The position numbers and the translations under genes were made by a program. Positions 1-9,483 of a DNA stretch of 64,000 bases are shown here, piece by piece. Numbering within the stretch: the stretch's first letter is position 1; each line of letters begins with the position of its first letter. The notes beneath the pieces were generated by a model. That model was not told the origin of the DNA. It made no database searches and was given only the letters and a program-made list of their open reading frames with translations. This DNA is from Stenogyne calaminthoides (Eukaryota; Streptophyta; Magnoliopsida; Lamiales; Lamiaceae), in contig JBBCBC010000030.1 of NCBI GenBank assembly GCA_037126765.1, forward strand, positions 2,514,478 to 2,578,477, written 5' to 3'.

Positions 1-448
1 ACCTGGTGTCCGTTGGATAATCGAAACTCTGCCATATGTTCGACGATTTATCCGAAAGAACCAGGTTTCCGGAGTTTAGTAACCGGAGAGACGGATTCGA
101 GGCTGGCCTGGACGGATTAACGGACCAGACTTTTGATCTTTGATCAGCTGTGGTGATGAAAAAGGTCCCGTTTTCGGCTAATGATAGATTTCCAGGGGGG
201 TTCGTGATCGGGTCGTTTCTGTTCGCGACCCAAACGACGACGTCTGGTGTGATTCTGAACCATATTCCGAGGAATCTTGAGGTTGATTTTCCAGGAGAGA
301 AGAATCCCAGCTCGAATGTTTGGTCTGGAGAAGTTAAAACTTCTCCGTCGGCGAGAGTTTGATCTGGAGAAAGTGTGTCGATTGGGAAGACGACTTCGAG
401 CATGGTTAGAAAACAGAGTGCAAAACAGAGGAAATGTGGATGATCCAT
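1..448 (-). CDS. S-domain (G-type lectin) receptor-like kinase, N-terminal part, cut by window edge
   Basis: Read on the minus strand from the ATG at 448-446, the frame stays open for 149 codons to the left edge. It begins with a hydrophobic signal-peptide-like segment (residues 1-23, MDHPHFLCFALCFL...). A bulb-type (B-)lectin domain follows, with hallmark strings of S-locus receptor kinases: FELGFFSPG near residue 48, LGIWF, VVVWVANRNDPI near 75-86, LLNSGNLVL near 122, and WQSFDYPTDT at the very end. In this family the B-lectin domain is extracellular and is followed by S-locus glycoprotein, PAN, transmembrane and Ser/Thr kinase parts; all of those would lie outside the window. The product is expected at the plasma membrane with a role in recognition or signalling. 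Met16 is an alternative start, but Met1 keeps the full signal peptide. No frameshift is seen. The family is certain enough; the subfamily cannot be told. Confidence 0.87.
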   Translation of the reverse strand, partial: MDHPHFLCFALCFLTMLEVVFPIDTLSPDQTLADGEVLTSPDQTFELGFFSPGKSTSRFLGIWFRITPDVVVWVANRNDPITNPPGNLSLAENGTFFITTADQRSKVWSVNPSRPASNPSLRLLNSGNLVLSDKSSNIWQSFDYPTDTR

Positions 449-746
449 TTACAACAACAAACAATCTTGATTTCAATCGGAAGTTTGGAACTTTATGTAG
501 GCTTTATTGGAAAAAGAAGAAGAAATAAGAATCAAAATGTGTATACAAATGTGTATTTTGGGTGTTCACAACACTATGCCAAGTGTAGTCATCTTTGAAG
601 AACAAGAGAAAGTGGGTAAGAAATAATTATGTATTAGACTTTTATTATGAATTGCCATTTGCGATTCCTAGTTTCTGAGAAAATTGATTGTAAAGATTGC
701 AAGTCAACATTTTCCCATTATTCAATTGGCCCCAAAGGGGCAAAAT
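449..746. other. upstream region of the receptor-kinase gene
   Basis: AT-rich spacer that should hold the 5' UTR and promoter of the minus-strand receptor kinase. No convincing TATA box or other element was picked out. Confidence 0.4.
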
Positions 747-1243
747 TTGAGAAATTTTTTTTTGGTCCCATAATTATCTTTGTAATTAATTTTTTCATCC
801 AAAAAATTTAATTATTTAAATTTGATCTCATAATTATCTCGATTGTTCAATTTTAATCTCATTTTAATTGGGAAAATGAATTTTTTTGTCGTTTTCAGTT
901 ATGCGCAAATCACATGTCGGTTATTATTGAGAGTTTTCAAGCTCATAGCTGACGTGGACACTGATTATTAAAAAAAATAATTATTTTACTGAAAAATTAA
1001 AAAGAACAAGATAATTCTTCCTAAGTGCCGAAAATTGAATTTCTTACATCCACATCAACTGGGAGCTCGGAAAACCCTAGTTTTAACTTGAACGTGACTC
1101 GCACGTGATCGAGAACGATTAATTTTTATGTTTTTTGGTAAAAATAGGACCGAAATTGAACCATCAAAATTGAATAATTAAATTTTTTTAGGATGAAAAA
1201 TGAATTATAAAAAAGTTATGAGATAAAAAAAAATCTTCCCAAA
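747..1243. mobile_element. foldback MITE with long terminal inverted repeats
   Basis: The left end (TTGAGAAATTTTTTTTTGGT, then CCCATAATTATC...) matches the reverse complement of the right end (TTGGGAAGATTTTTTTTTAT, then CTCATAAC...). The similarity continues inward for roughly 75 bp. AAAATT sits just outside or overlapping both ends and could be the target duplication. There is no coding capacity. It resembles the long-TIR elements at 18.9, 57.9 and 61.5 kb in structure. Confidence 0.6.
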
Positions 1244-1520
1244 ATTCAATAATTGAGTTCTATTTATCACCTGGCATGTGGAATGTCAGTCATAAATGCT
1301 TAATTTTTTAGGTCAAAGTCCACATTTATACACAAGTGCAGCCGCCTCTATTATTTGAATTTTCCATAATGTTTATTTTTCTTTTTTGAAAGCAACAAGT
1401 GTTCATCAAAACGAAAAGTATAATTTATGTTTATTTAAGTTTAATAATGGTCAATGGGCATTTTATGGGATCCGTTTCACACTGGTCAGAGTGAAACAGT
1501 AATCCTAGTCCCAATATTAT

Positions 1521-1917
1521 AACAATTGGTCCAAAGGTTTCAAAAAAAAAAACAATTGGTTTTAAAAAATATGATTTTATCGAAACGTTGAGATGAAAAT
1601 GTGGTTGGCTGGTTGCTATAATTGAAATTTTCAAATTTTTATTACATAAAGTGGTCTGATAATTTTGCCGCTGATTTAAAGATTAATGGTCAATTAACAA
1701 CTAATCCTCCTTAAACTAGGTAGAAAATTTTCAATCTCTAATTAACAATTGGTCCAAAGGTTTCAAAAAAAAAAAAAATTGGTTCAAATATGTGACGTTA
1801 TGTGGTTGGCTGGTTGCTTAATGCTTTCAAATTTTTATTACATAAAGTTGTCTGATAATTTTGCCGCTGATTTAAAGATTAATGGTCAATTAACAACTAA
1901 TCCTCCTTAAACTAGGT
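1521..1917 (+). repeat. direct tandem duplication (two ~175-200 bp units)
   Basis: Units 1521-1721 and 1744-1917 both start AACAATTGGTCCAAAGG and both end ...CTCCTTAAACTAGGT. They share GTGGTTGGCTGGTTGCT and the TTTTGCCGCTGATTTAAAG block almost exactly. Indels near the poly-A tract account for most differences. No gene is visible. Confidence 0.85.
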
Positions 1918-1959
1918 GCGATCAATCTCAAGTTACGATCAACTCTTGTAGTGGATCAG

Positions 1960-2386
1960 CACTACAAAAAAATGAAGTATTGCCTAGAAACTTTTCAAAT
2001 GACTACGAATTTTTTATACAATAATAATTTAGACCTTAAAAAGTGAAGATTGTCTACGATTTGACTAATAATTTTTAAAAAAATATTTGAAAAAAATACC
2101 TATATAAATAATTTTGTAGGTAAATAGATTACCTACTAGCAATCTAAGTACACATTTTTTTATTTCCGTAGACAAACTTACATACACAAATAATTTTTTA
2201 GACAATTTACATTTTTATAGATAATTATACTTTTAGTTTAAAAATAACATATATAATTAGAAAATTTTTGTTAGCAAATCTTAGGCAAGTCCTTACTATT
2301 TAAGAACGAAATTATTTTTGTTGAAAATTTTGTAAGCATATTAAAAAAATATTAAAAAAAATTGTAGGCCATATTTTCTTGTAATA
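1960..2386 (+). mobile_element. CACTA-like non-autonomous element, copy 1
   Basis: The left end is CACTACAAAAAA and the right end is TTTTCTTGTAATA, close to the reverse complement of the CACTACAAGAAAA terminus of En/Spm (CACTA) elements. The interior repeats variants of GTAGGC/CCTAC, as subterminal repeats do. A second copy lies inverted at about 6768-7166. No transposase is present. Confidence 0.55.
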
Positions 2387-3375
2387 CATTTCATACAGAG
2401 TTGAGATTGGACCCCCATTAATGGACCGTGGATTCTGATAATATTCTATCTTTGGCCGGTTACCGAATTTAAAATAATAATAATAATAATCGTCCCTAAA
2501 TATATATGCTTAATCACGTGTGCATACGAATAGAGTTTAGATTATTTACGTGTCGTCTTTATATTGCAGTTTTGATATGTCAAAGAGGCACATGTTTGCT
2601 TAAGTTTTGATTTCATTGGTTGGTTATTGTCGATATTGTGTGATTTTTTCTAATGTATCTAGATTAAATTGGATTTTTAACAAAAAAAAAATGACTTGAC
2701 TCTCACAATGATAATTATAGTTAAAGAATTAATTATATTAATGCTACTAATTTAAAAAATGAGATGCATACCTTTAATTACACGTGTTGTCAATCTTGTG
2801 TGTGTTTTCTTTTCTTGTATCTAAAGTTTGTTTAGAATTTTTTATTTTTTTTTCATTGTTTTCCAAACTTCCAGTAAGAAGGTTGAATAAGGCTAGCTAA
2901 ATCTGTATTCAAAGCATCAGTTAAATATAGAATTCTTTATATACTGAAGTCCTTATCATGATGTAGATGCTCAATTTATATGAAGATTAATATTGATTTC
3001 CATTTATTCAAATTCCAAACATCCACCAACAAGTGTGAACAAGGCTAGATCAAGCTACCCAATGCATCAATTATATATTTACAAGTTCAAAATAAGTGAT
3101 GTTTCAATATTTATAAATAAAATTAAGCATTAATGTTTAATGATGAATATATGTGTTCTCAATAAAGAAAAAAAGATGAAACAAAAGAGATATAATTAAT
3201 AAAAAAAGGATAAACACAAAATTACTTGCAATCTTTAGAATCGAAATAGGAATAAAAGGAGATAAATTGTGAAATTGATCTAAAATATAATACTCATTCT
3301 TCTATATTTTGAATCCCACAAACATTTTGAATCACATTTTTCCCTCAAAAACCTTATTCTATTTTTGGTGCCACA
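2387..3375. other. AT-rich intergenic stretch, nothing identified
   Basis: About 1 kb of AT-rich sequence without a supportable ORF, RNA gene or clear repeat. Short runs such as (AAT)n near 2475 are present. Confidence 0.5.
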
Positions 3376-4779
3376 CACTAATACAGATTTGGACTTGGAG
3401 AGCTGTTAAAAATGACATTGGAGAGCGGTTATAACAGCTCTCCAAGTAACAGTTGTCCAAGCAAAAGTGGAGCTTAGACAGCGGTTAAAAATCGATGTGC
3501 AAGATATTCACTTGGAGAACGGTTCATAACCGCTCTCCAAGATGCACCATAGAAAGCGGTTTTTAGCCCCACCAAGCCTCCCAATTAATTGAGGAAATTA
3601 CTCGCTCCCATGGGACCAAACACGGGACCTTGGGCACCTGAGCGGGGATCAATTCCGCTTGGGCACTTGTTTTCTTGCGTTTAATTAATGAAATTAATTA
3701 TATATGTTCTAAAAATCGTTTTTTCTTACAATTTTTTTAAAATTCTTTATTTCAATTATCTTATTTATTAATTCAATCACATTTTTATATAATAATTTTT
3801 TATATAAATTTAAATTTAAATTAAATTAAAATTATATTTTTTACTTGTACTTTTTTTTAACTAACTTTCTTTTAAACTTGTAATATTTTTCCTTCTAGAC
3901 AAGTAATACTTTTCTATCAAAATAAATAATATTTTTCTTTAAACAAGTATTAATACTTTTTCATCTAAACAAAGTAATACTTTTCTTTAAACAAGTTATA
4001 CCTTTCTATCTAAACAAGTAATACTTTTCTATTTAAACAAGTAATACTTTTCTATCTAAACAAATAATACTTTTCTATTTAAACAAGCAATACTTTTCTA
4101 TCTAAATAAGTAATATTTTTCTTTAAACAAGTAATACTTTTTCATCTAAACAGGTAATACTTTTCTTTAAACAAGTTATACCTTTCTATCTAAACAAGTA
4201 ATATTTTTCTATTTAAACAAATAATATTTTTCTATTTAAACAAGTAATAGTATTTTTCTATCTAAATAAGTAATACTTAGACAAAATTGAATTAATTTAT
4301 AAGAATATTAAATATTATAGGTATTAATTTATAAGAATTAATAGTGATACAAGTTTGTAAGTGTAATAATATGAATTTAATATTATGAACAAGTTTTACA
4401 TAATAGTTTGTGTTAATCTCATTATATAAGACGAATATTAAAAAGAAATAACACGAGAATTTAAAGAATTAAAATATTTGAATTGTACATAAAAAGAATT
4501 TAAAAAAAAAAAAGTACAAGCTTTACAAAAAAAAAAAAATTCACTTGGAGAGCGGTTATGAACCGCTCTCTTTTTTTTTTTTGATGACACGGTTCAAAAC
4601 CGCTCTCCAAGTACCCTTCAAGACAATGTTATGAACCATTGTCGTTTTGATCTTGACAAATGGTTTTTATCCGTTGTTTTTTTTTTTTAATAGAACCGCT
4701 CTCCAAGGGACCACTTGGAGAGCTATTCGAAAAAAGGGCTGTCCAAGTGGAGCTCTCCAAGCTCAAATGTGTAGTAGTG
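3376..4779. mobile_element. non-autonomous CACTA transposon
   Basis: The element begins CACTAATACAGATTT and ends with a sequence whose reverse complement is CACTACTACACATTT (13 of 15 matching). Both ends carry many subterminal copies, in both orientations, of a motif around ACTTGGAGAGCGGTT (about 3390-3560 and 4545-4760). This is the expected layout of CACTA transposase-binding repeats. The core has no transposase and instead holds a minisatellite (separate entry). The target duplication is not clear. Confidence 0.75.
3885..4280 (+). repeat. minisatellite of ~22-24 bp units inside the CACTA element
   Basis: About 15 degenerate direct copies of a unit like TAATACTTTTCTATCTAAACAAG. Variation is mainly CTATC/CTATT/CTTT and AAGTAA/AATAA. 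The array occupies most of the core of the CACTA element. Confidence 0.85.
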
Positions 4780-4796
4780 CCATTTTCGACTTCTCA

Positions 4797-4952
4797 TAGT
4801 TCATTTTAAAATCATGTGATTTTATATTAAAAAGTAATTTATTTACACTGAACCGTGCATGCAACTATTAATATGAAAAAATAATTGCACGATTCAGTGT
4901 AAATAAATTGCACTTTTTAGTATAACAAGTCACGGGATTTTAAAATGCACTA
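4797..4952. mobile_element. small snapback MITE
   Basis: The left arm (TAGTTCATTTTAAAATCATG..., then TTTATTTACACTGAACCGTGCA) is repeated inverted in the right arm (TGCACGATTCAGTGTAAATAAA ... TTTTAAAATGCACTA). The arms are about 65 bp with only a short loop, so nearly the whole 156-bp unit can fold into one hairpin. Confidence 0.65.
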
Positions 4953-6767
4953 TAAGTGCATGGTGCACCTGAATTTACTCAATTAAACTGACATTTAATG
5001 AGAGTGTGAGATACTCATTTTTTTTACCAATTAATGAGGATATAAATTAATTTTAATTTTTAGAAAATTATAGGTTATAAAATTGATCTACTCCTGGAGC
5101 ACATAATTGTAATGTATTTATATTTTCAAAATCAAATTTTATTGTGAGAAAAATTAAATCATGAAATTGGAATGTCACGAGACACTTTATGAATTAAAGT
5201 GAAGTTGGGAGATGTGGAAAAAAAACTAAAAAGTTAATTATCTCACATTTAATATTTAGTGGGTTTAACTATGGAGTATAATTAGTAATTCCAGGAGGCA
5301 GGCGCGTTGCTGGCCTTTTCGATCGAGCACGAGGCCGTGTCTTTTGGTTCTTGGAAATTGGAGTTTGGAAGGCAAGTTCGAATTTAGATTGGCCCAGCTC
5401 AAAATTAATAGTTTGGGATCTATATTGCAAAAGTCAATTGTCTGTGTCCTTTTTTTTACAACAAAATTAATAGTTTGGACTTATCTTGCAAAAATCGAAA
5501 GATGGGCTCTCGAAGTATAATAAATGATAAAATTAAATTCTATTTTTGCTATCTATCGTAATATTAATGCATAAAAAATAACAACAGTACACAAACGATA
5601 TGGGGGTGAAACTCCACTTATTATTACTCACTCGACATGATTACAAACAACAAAAAGGAAAAGAACGGCAACGTAAAAAAACATGAGTACCATAACACAT
5701 AAACTACATTAGAAAGTAACACTACCGATGAGAATGGATAAGGTGAGAGGTGGATTCATTGGGAATTGTTGTTTTATTAATTAGTGCATATTCCTTCCAC
5801 GATTGATTGTTAATTCAACATGGCACCCACCTCATCCTCCATAGTGATGATTTTTACATACGTTTCCACCTGCATAATAAACAAAGCGGACTATATTATA
5901 TTCATTCTATTATTACGCCAAACAACAAAAATAAAACATAATAAAGCACTAGAAATAATTGGAAAAAATAATATTTCCGTTTCAACTCTTTGTTCAAAGT
6001 TACTAATTTATCGTATTTTAACAAATGATTTTTTTAATTAATATTTAAAATGGTAAAATATTTTTTTAAAAAAACATATAATAGAGAAGAGGCATATATA
6101 TATCTATCATACCCATTTTTTAAAAGTTATTTTATCATTTTAAAAACTAATAAACTAAAACACGAGAAAAAAATAGTGTGAAAAAAGAGCTGGCATGAAG
6201 GGATCAGTTGATATAGTATTGTTGATAATTAACATGCATGTTCTCATTAAAATAAATACATATATAGTTTAACAAAAAATCAGTCGATATAGTATTGTTG
6301 ATAATCAAAAGTATTGTTTTTAACAAAAAATCAGTCGACATAGTATTATTGATAATCAAAAGTATTATTACTTTAGTGGAGGATAGGGAATGGATATCCC
6401 AGGAGGAATGACATAGCCAAAAGAAAACATATTGAAAGTGAGAAAAAAAGGATGGAGAAGAAGAAAGAAGGAAGTATTATTTAGTGTAATTAAAATGTGA
6501 GGTGAGTGAAATTAAGGATGTTGGAAGGCTTGTTATATAGAAGAGGTATGGCAACACGTGTGGAACCATGCACATAATTTTCTTGCCACGCATCAGTTTG
6601 TGGAGTCACGTGAGGAACCTTTCTCCTTGCTAGTTGCTACGCGTCGATCATCTAGCATGGTGTCACGACACATTTTTAGGGGTGTTTGCAAAAAAATTAT
6701 CCTTTTAAAAATGATTAAAATTAATGATTATAAAAAAATTGATTAATAATATACTATAAAAATATAG
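4953..6767. other. AT-rich intergenic stretch with dispersed and short tandem repeats
   Basis: Positions 5463-5620 match 27536-27610 plus 27911-28000; both contain CAAAATTAATAGTTTGG and later GGTGAAACTCCACTTA. Between about 6197 and 6365 a motif like CAGTCGATATAGTATTGTTG, followed by ATAATCAAAAG, occurs three times. Short ORFs at 5820-6041 and 6558-6746 have no coding signature. Confidence 0.5.
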
Positions 6768-7166
6768 TGCATCGCCTAGCTACAAAAATTTCTAACATTT
6801 TTCCAACATGCGTACGAAATTTCCAACGAAAATAATTTCGTTCTTAAATAGTAAGACTTACTTACGATTTGCCTACAAAATTTTCTAATTATATAAGCTA
6901 TTTTTAAACTACAAATATAATTGGCTAGGAAATTATTTGTGTAGGTAAATTTGTCTATGAAAATTACAAATGTGTGGATAGATTGCTCGTAGGTAATTTG
7001 TTTGCCTAGAGAATTATTTATGTAGGTATTTTTTTCATAGATTATTCTAAAAAATTGGTAGACAAATCGTAGGCAATTTCAATTTTTTAAGGACCAAATT
7101 ATTTTTGTAGAAAAATTTCGTAGCCATTTGAAATTTTTCGTAGGCAATTCTTCATTTTCTTCTAAT
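6768..7166 (-). mobile_element. CACTA-like non-autonomous element, copy 2 (inverted)
   Basis: This is homologous in reverse orientation to the element at 1960-2386. Both share a stretch around AATTTCGTTCTTAAATAGTA (reverse-complemented in copy 1) and repeated TTTGCCTAC/GTAGGCAA motifs. The right end reads TTTTCTTCTAATG, close to a CACTA terminus. Confidence 0.5.
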
Positions 7167-7344
7167 GGTATAAGTTGATGGTGTTTGTAAAAAAATTCAC
7201 AAAAAGGTTGATAGTGTTTGGAAAAAAATTAATAATACTTAAAAAATGTTCATAAGTTACTAAAAGCACCACCTTTTGTCTTTTAGCTTATAGCTTTTGA
7301 GAGCTTATTTATTTAAGACAAAAACTCATCATGAATGAGATGGA

Positions 7345-7440
7345 GTAATCTTAGCACAATTAACATCCATCCCTCCTAAAGTGTTAAAGCGTGAATCCCC
7401 AAATTACACTCCGTCTCACCATGAGACGGTCTCACATATT
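7345..7440 (+). repeat. dispersed repeat with GAGACGGTCTCA palindrome, copy 1
   Basis: Shares CACAATTAACATCCATCCCTC, AAAGTGTTAAAGCGT and CAAATTACACTCC(G/A)TC, plus the palindrome TGAGACGGTCTCA, with 20365-20495. It is also related, in reverse, to 33223-33345. Confidence 0.75.
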
Positions 7441-8584
7441 ATTTAATCTAATAAAAGAAAAATAAAATACTTCAAATTGCTTATGCACACCTCTAAATGA
7501 CTATAATCACTTATAATTTCTTGCAAACCCCTCTTAATATTCTTTTATTTCTAATTCATGTATTTCAGAAATGGGCCTTGTTGTGAATTTGGGCCAAATA
7601 TTCAAATTTCCAGATTATGGCGGATGTGAGGCCCAATCCAATATTATAGTACAAGCTCCAATCCCTAATCACTCAAGGCAAAAAACAAAAATTGCACGTT
7701 GAAGTTACTAGTTTTATTTTAGGCTAGGAATGCATGCACTAGGCGCATCATATGTGCGCTCTTGGTAGTGTTTTCAACCCCAATTGGGACGATAGAAGCA
7801 CTTATTTTAAAAAAAATATTTATGAACTTTAAAAGAAAATGTTTTTCATTATTTGAATTTAACAACTGTTTCCAAATAAGATTGGAATAGTGAAAATCAT
7901 TTATATATTAAATTGGTAAGATCCAACTTTTTCAAAAAATAAGTGCTTCAAGGGATCCAATAGAGTTTCAAAACACCACCTTAGTTTGCAAATAAGCACT
8001 TAGTGTGTTTTAAATTTTCAACTACATCATAAAACATAAGGCCCAACAAATGAACAATTTAATATGGGTGACGTTGTTTTTTTTGCATTTTTTAATCCAA
8101 ATTTTTTGTTCATTATATTTCGTTATTTCGTATGCTAAATGTAATATTCAAAGTGGTCTTCTCCGTCATTTTCTTTGTCAATCAGTAGTTGCTGATAGCC
8201 TGATACTCAGTAATGGTAATGGGAATTTTTTGCTCAAGGAAAAACTCATGTACTCTATATTTTAATAATTATTATTGTAATAATAATTTATACTACTAAT
8301 CAATCAGTCGACCTTGTGAAATTAATAGTGTGATAGTAAAAATAAAGAATCAAGAAAATCACTTTAGCAATTTAAAAACTGCTGCATCAAATATTTAAGA
8401 TTGGGGTAATTGTTTAAAAATAAAACAAAATTGGGGTAACATATTAATCATTGATTATTCAGTTATAAACTGCACATCGTAATTAAAATTGTGATGTATA
8501 GACTCTTTTCCACCTAAAATATCTATACACTATCAACTGTTAAATTTAAACAATTAAACCCTGTCTTCCTCTTCATCACCGCGG
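7441..8584. other. intergenic stretch, one diffuse repeat
   Basis: Positions about 7795-7985 resemble 27345-27475 (GAATAGTGAAAA..., TTGGTAAGAT, GTTTCAAAACACCAC). The 71-codon ORF at 8050-8265 is AT-driven and not supported as a gene. Confidence 0.4.
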
Positions 8585-8833
8585 TTTCCCTGTTTCACAA
8601 GCTTGTTTCATCTGGTGTTTCATGTCTTGGATTTGCGCCATGTGTTTATTGGCCGGGTGAACCATCTACACCCTAAACACTAAATAATAAACCTTAAATC
8701 ATGGCCTATTCGGGCCGGGTGGACCATGAACCACTCGGATCGGGTGACGGCACGGGGTGGGCCGGAATGAACACGTTGCGCAAATCCAAGGTATGAAACA
8801 CCAGATGAAACACACATGTGAAATAGACAATCC
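8585..8833. mobile_element. MITE with ~34-bp near-perfect terminal inverted repeats
   Basis: GTTTCATCTGGTGTTTCATG at 8605 is mirrored at 8778-8811; about 32 of 34 positions match. Weaker similarity (TTTCACA) continues outward on both sides. The loop includes TACACCCTAAACACTAAATA. No ORF is present. Confidence 0.75.
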
Positions 8834-8849
8834 GAGCCGCCTCTTCTTT

Positions 8850-9077
8850 GCTTCGTCCGACTGATTAATCAAAGGAGATTTCTGATAATTATTTCAAAGG
8901 TACGCCGTCACATTCCACTTATTTCCTCGATTTAATTAATTTTCCGTTTCCCCTAAAAAATTCGATAGCATTTCCCCCTAAATTTTAGGGTTCATACATT
9001 GGGGTTTGATATTTGTAATGTTTCACCATTATCAGTGGGGAAATGTAAAATTTTGGTAATGGAAGATCTTTTTTTGT
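8850..9077 (+). other. probable 5' UTR exon and intron start of the HARBI1-like gene
   Basis: Sequence around 8850-8898 looks like a 5' UTR ending ...ATTATTTCAAAG|GTACGCC, a good donor site. The HARBI1-like coding exon lies downstream at 14333 after an acceptor AAATGCAG. The Copia element at 9083-13912 would then sit inside this 5' UTR intron. This is inference; no transcript evidence is available. Confidence 0.4.
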
Positions 9078-9082
9078 CTTTC

Positions 9083-9318
9083 TATTAAGGATAATTGATT
9101 TGTATATTAAGGATAATTAATATGTAATTAATAGATTAGATCTTGGTCATTATTGGTCATTAATATGTAATTAATAGATTAGATCTTGGTCATTATTGGT
9201 CATTAATATGTAATTAATAGATTAGATCTTGGTCATTATTGGTCATTAATTGTATCCTTATTTATAGTGGAATTCTTCCAATCACCTCATTAACGATGAT
9301 ATTCTAATTATCATCACA
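9083..9318 (+). repeat. Copia 5' LTR with internal 43-bp triplication
   Basis: Inside the LTR a 43-bp unit (TTAATATGTAATTAATAGAT, then TAGATCTTGGTCATTATTGGTC) occurs three times in tandem. The same triplication is kept in the 3' LTR. The LTR ends ...ATTATCATCACA just before the primer-binding site. Confidence 0.9.
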
Positions 9319-9483
9319 TGGTATCACGATCCTAAACACGATCCTAACCCTACTTTTCTGCTGCCGCCGATCATCTCTTTTTCGCTCACGGCTCTCTTCG
9401 TTGGGGTCGTCCTCCAACTCCTCGATCGATTTTCGGACAGGTCCCTCCAAGATCATTGTCTCAACCCCACGCTCAGTTTTTCA

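Noticed and set aside
144..476. 110-codon minus-strand ORF at the left edge
   Set aside because: Wrong frame of the S-domain receptor-kinase exon, which runs in another minus-strand frame from 448 to the edge.
3885..4280. Regular ~23-bp repeats, considered as a CRISPR-like array
   Set aside because: Units are contiguous and degenerate with no unique spacers, in a plant transposon. It is a minisatellite.
8050..8265. 71-codon hydrophobic ORF
   Set aside because: Phe/Leu/Ile composition follows from T-rich DNA; no conserved motif and no gene context.
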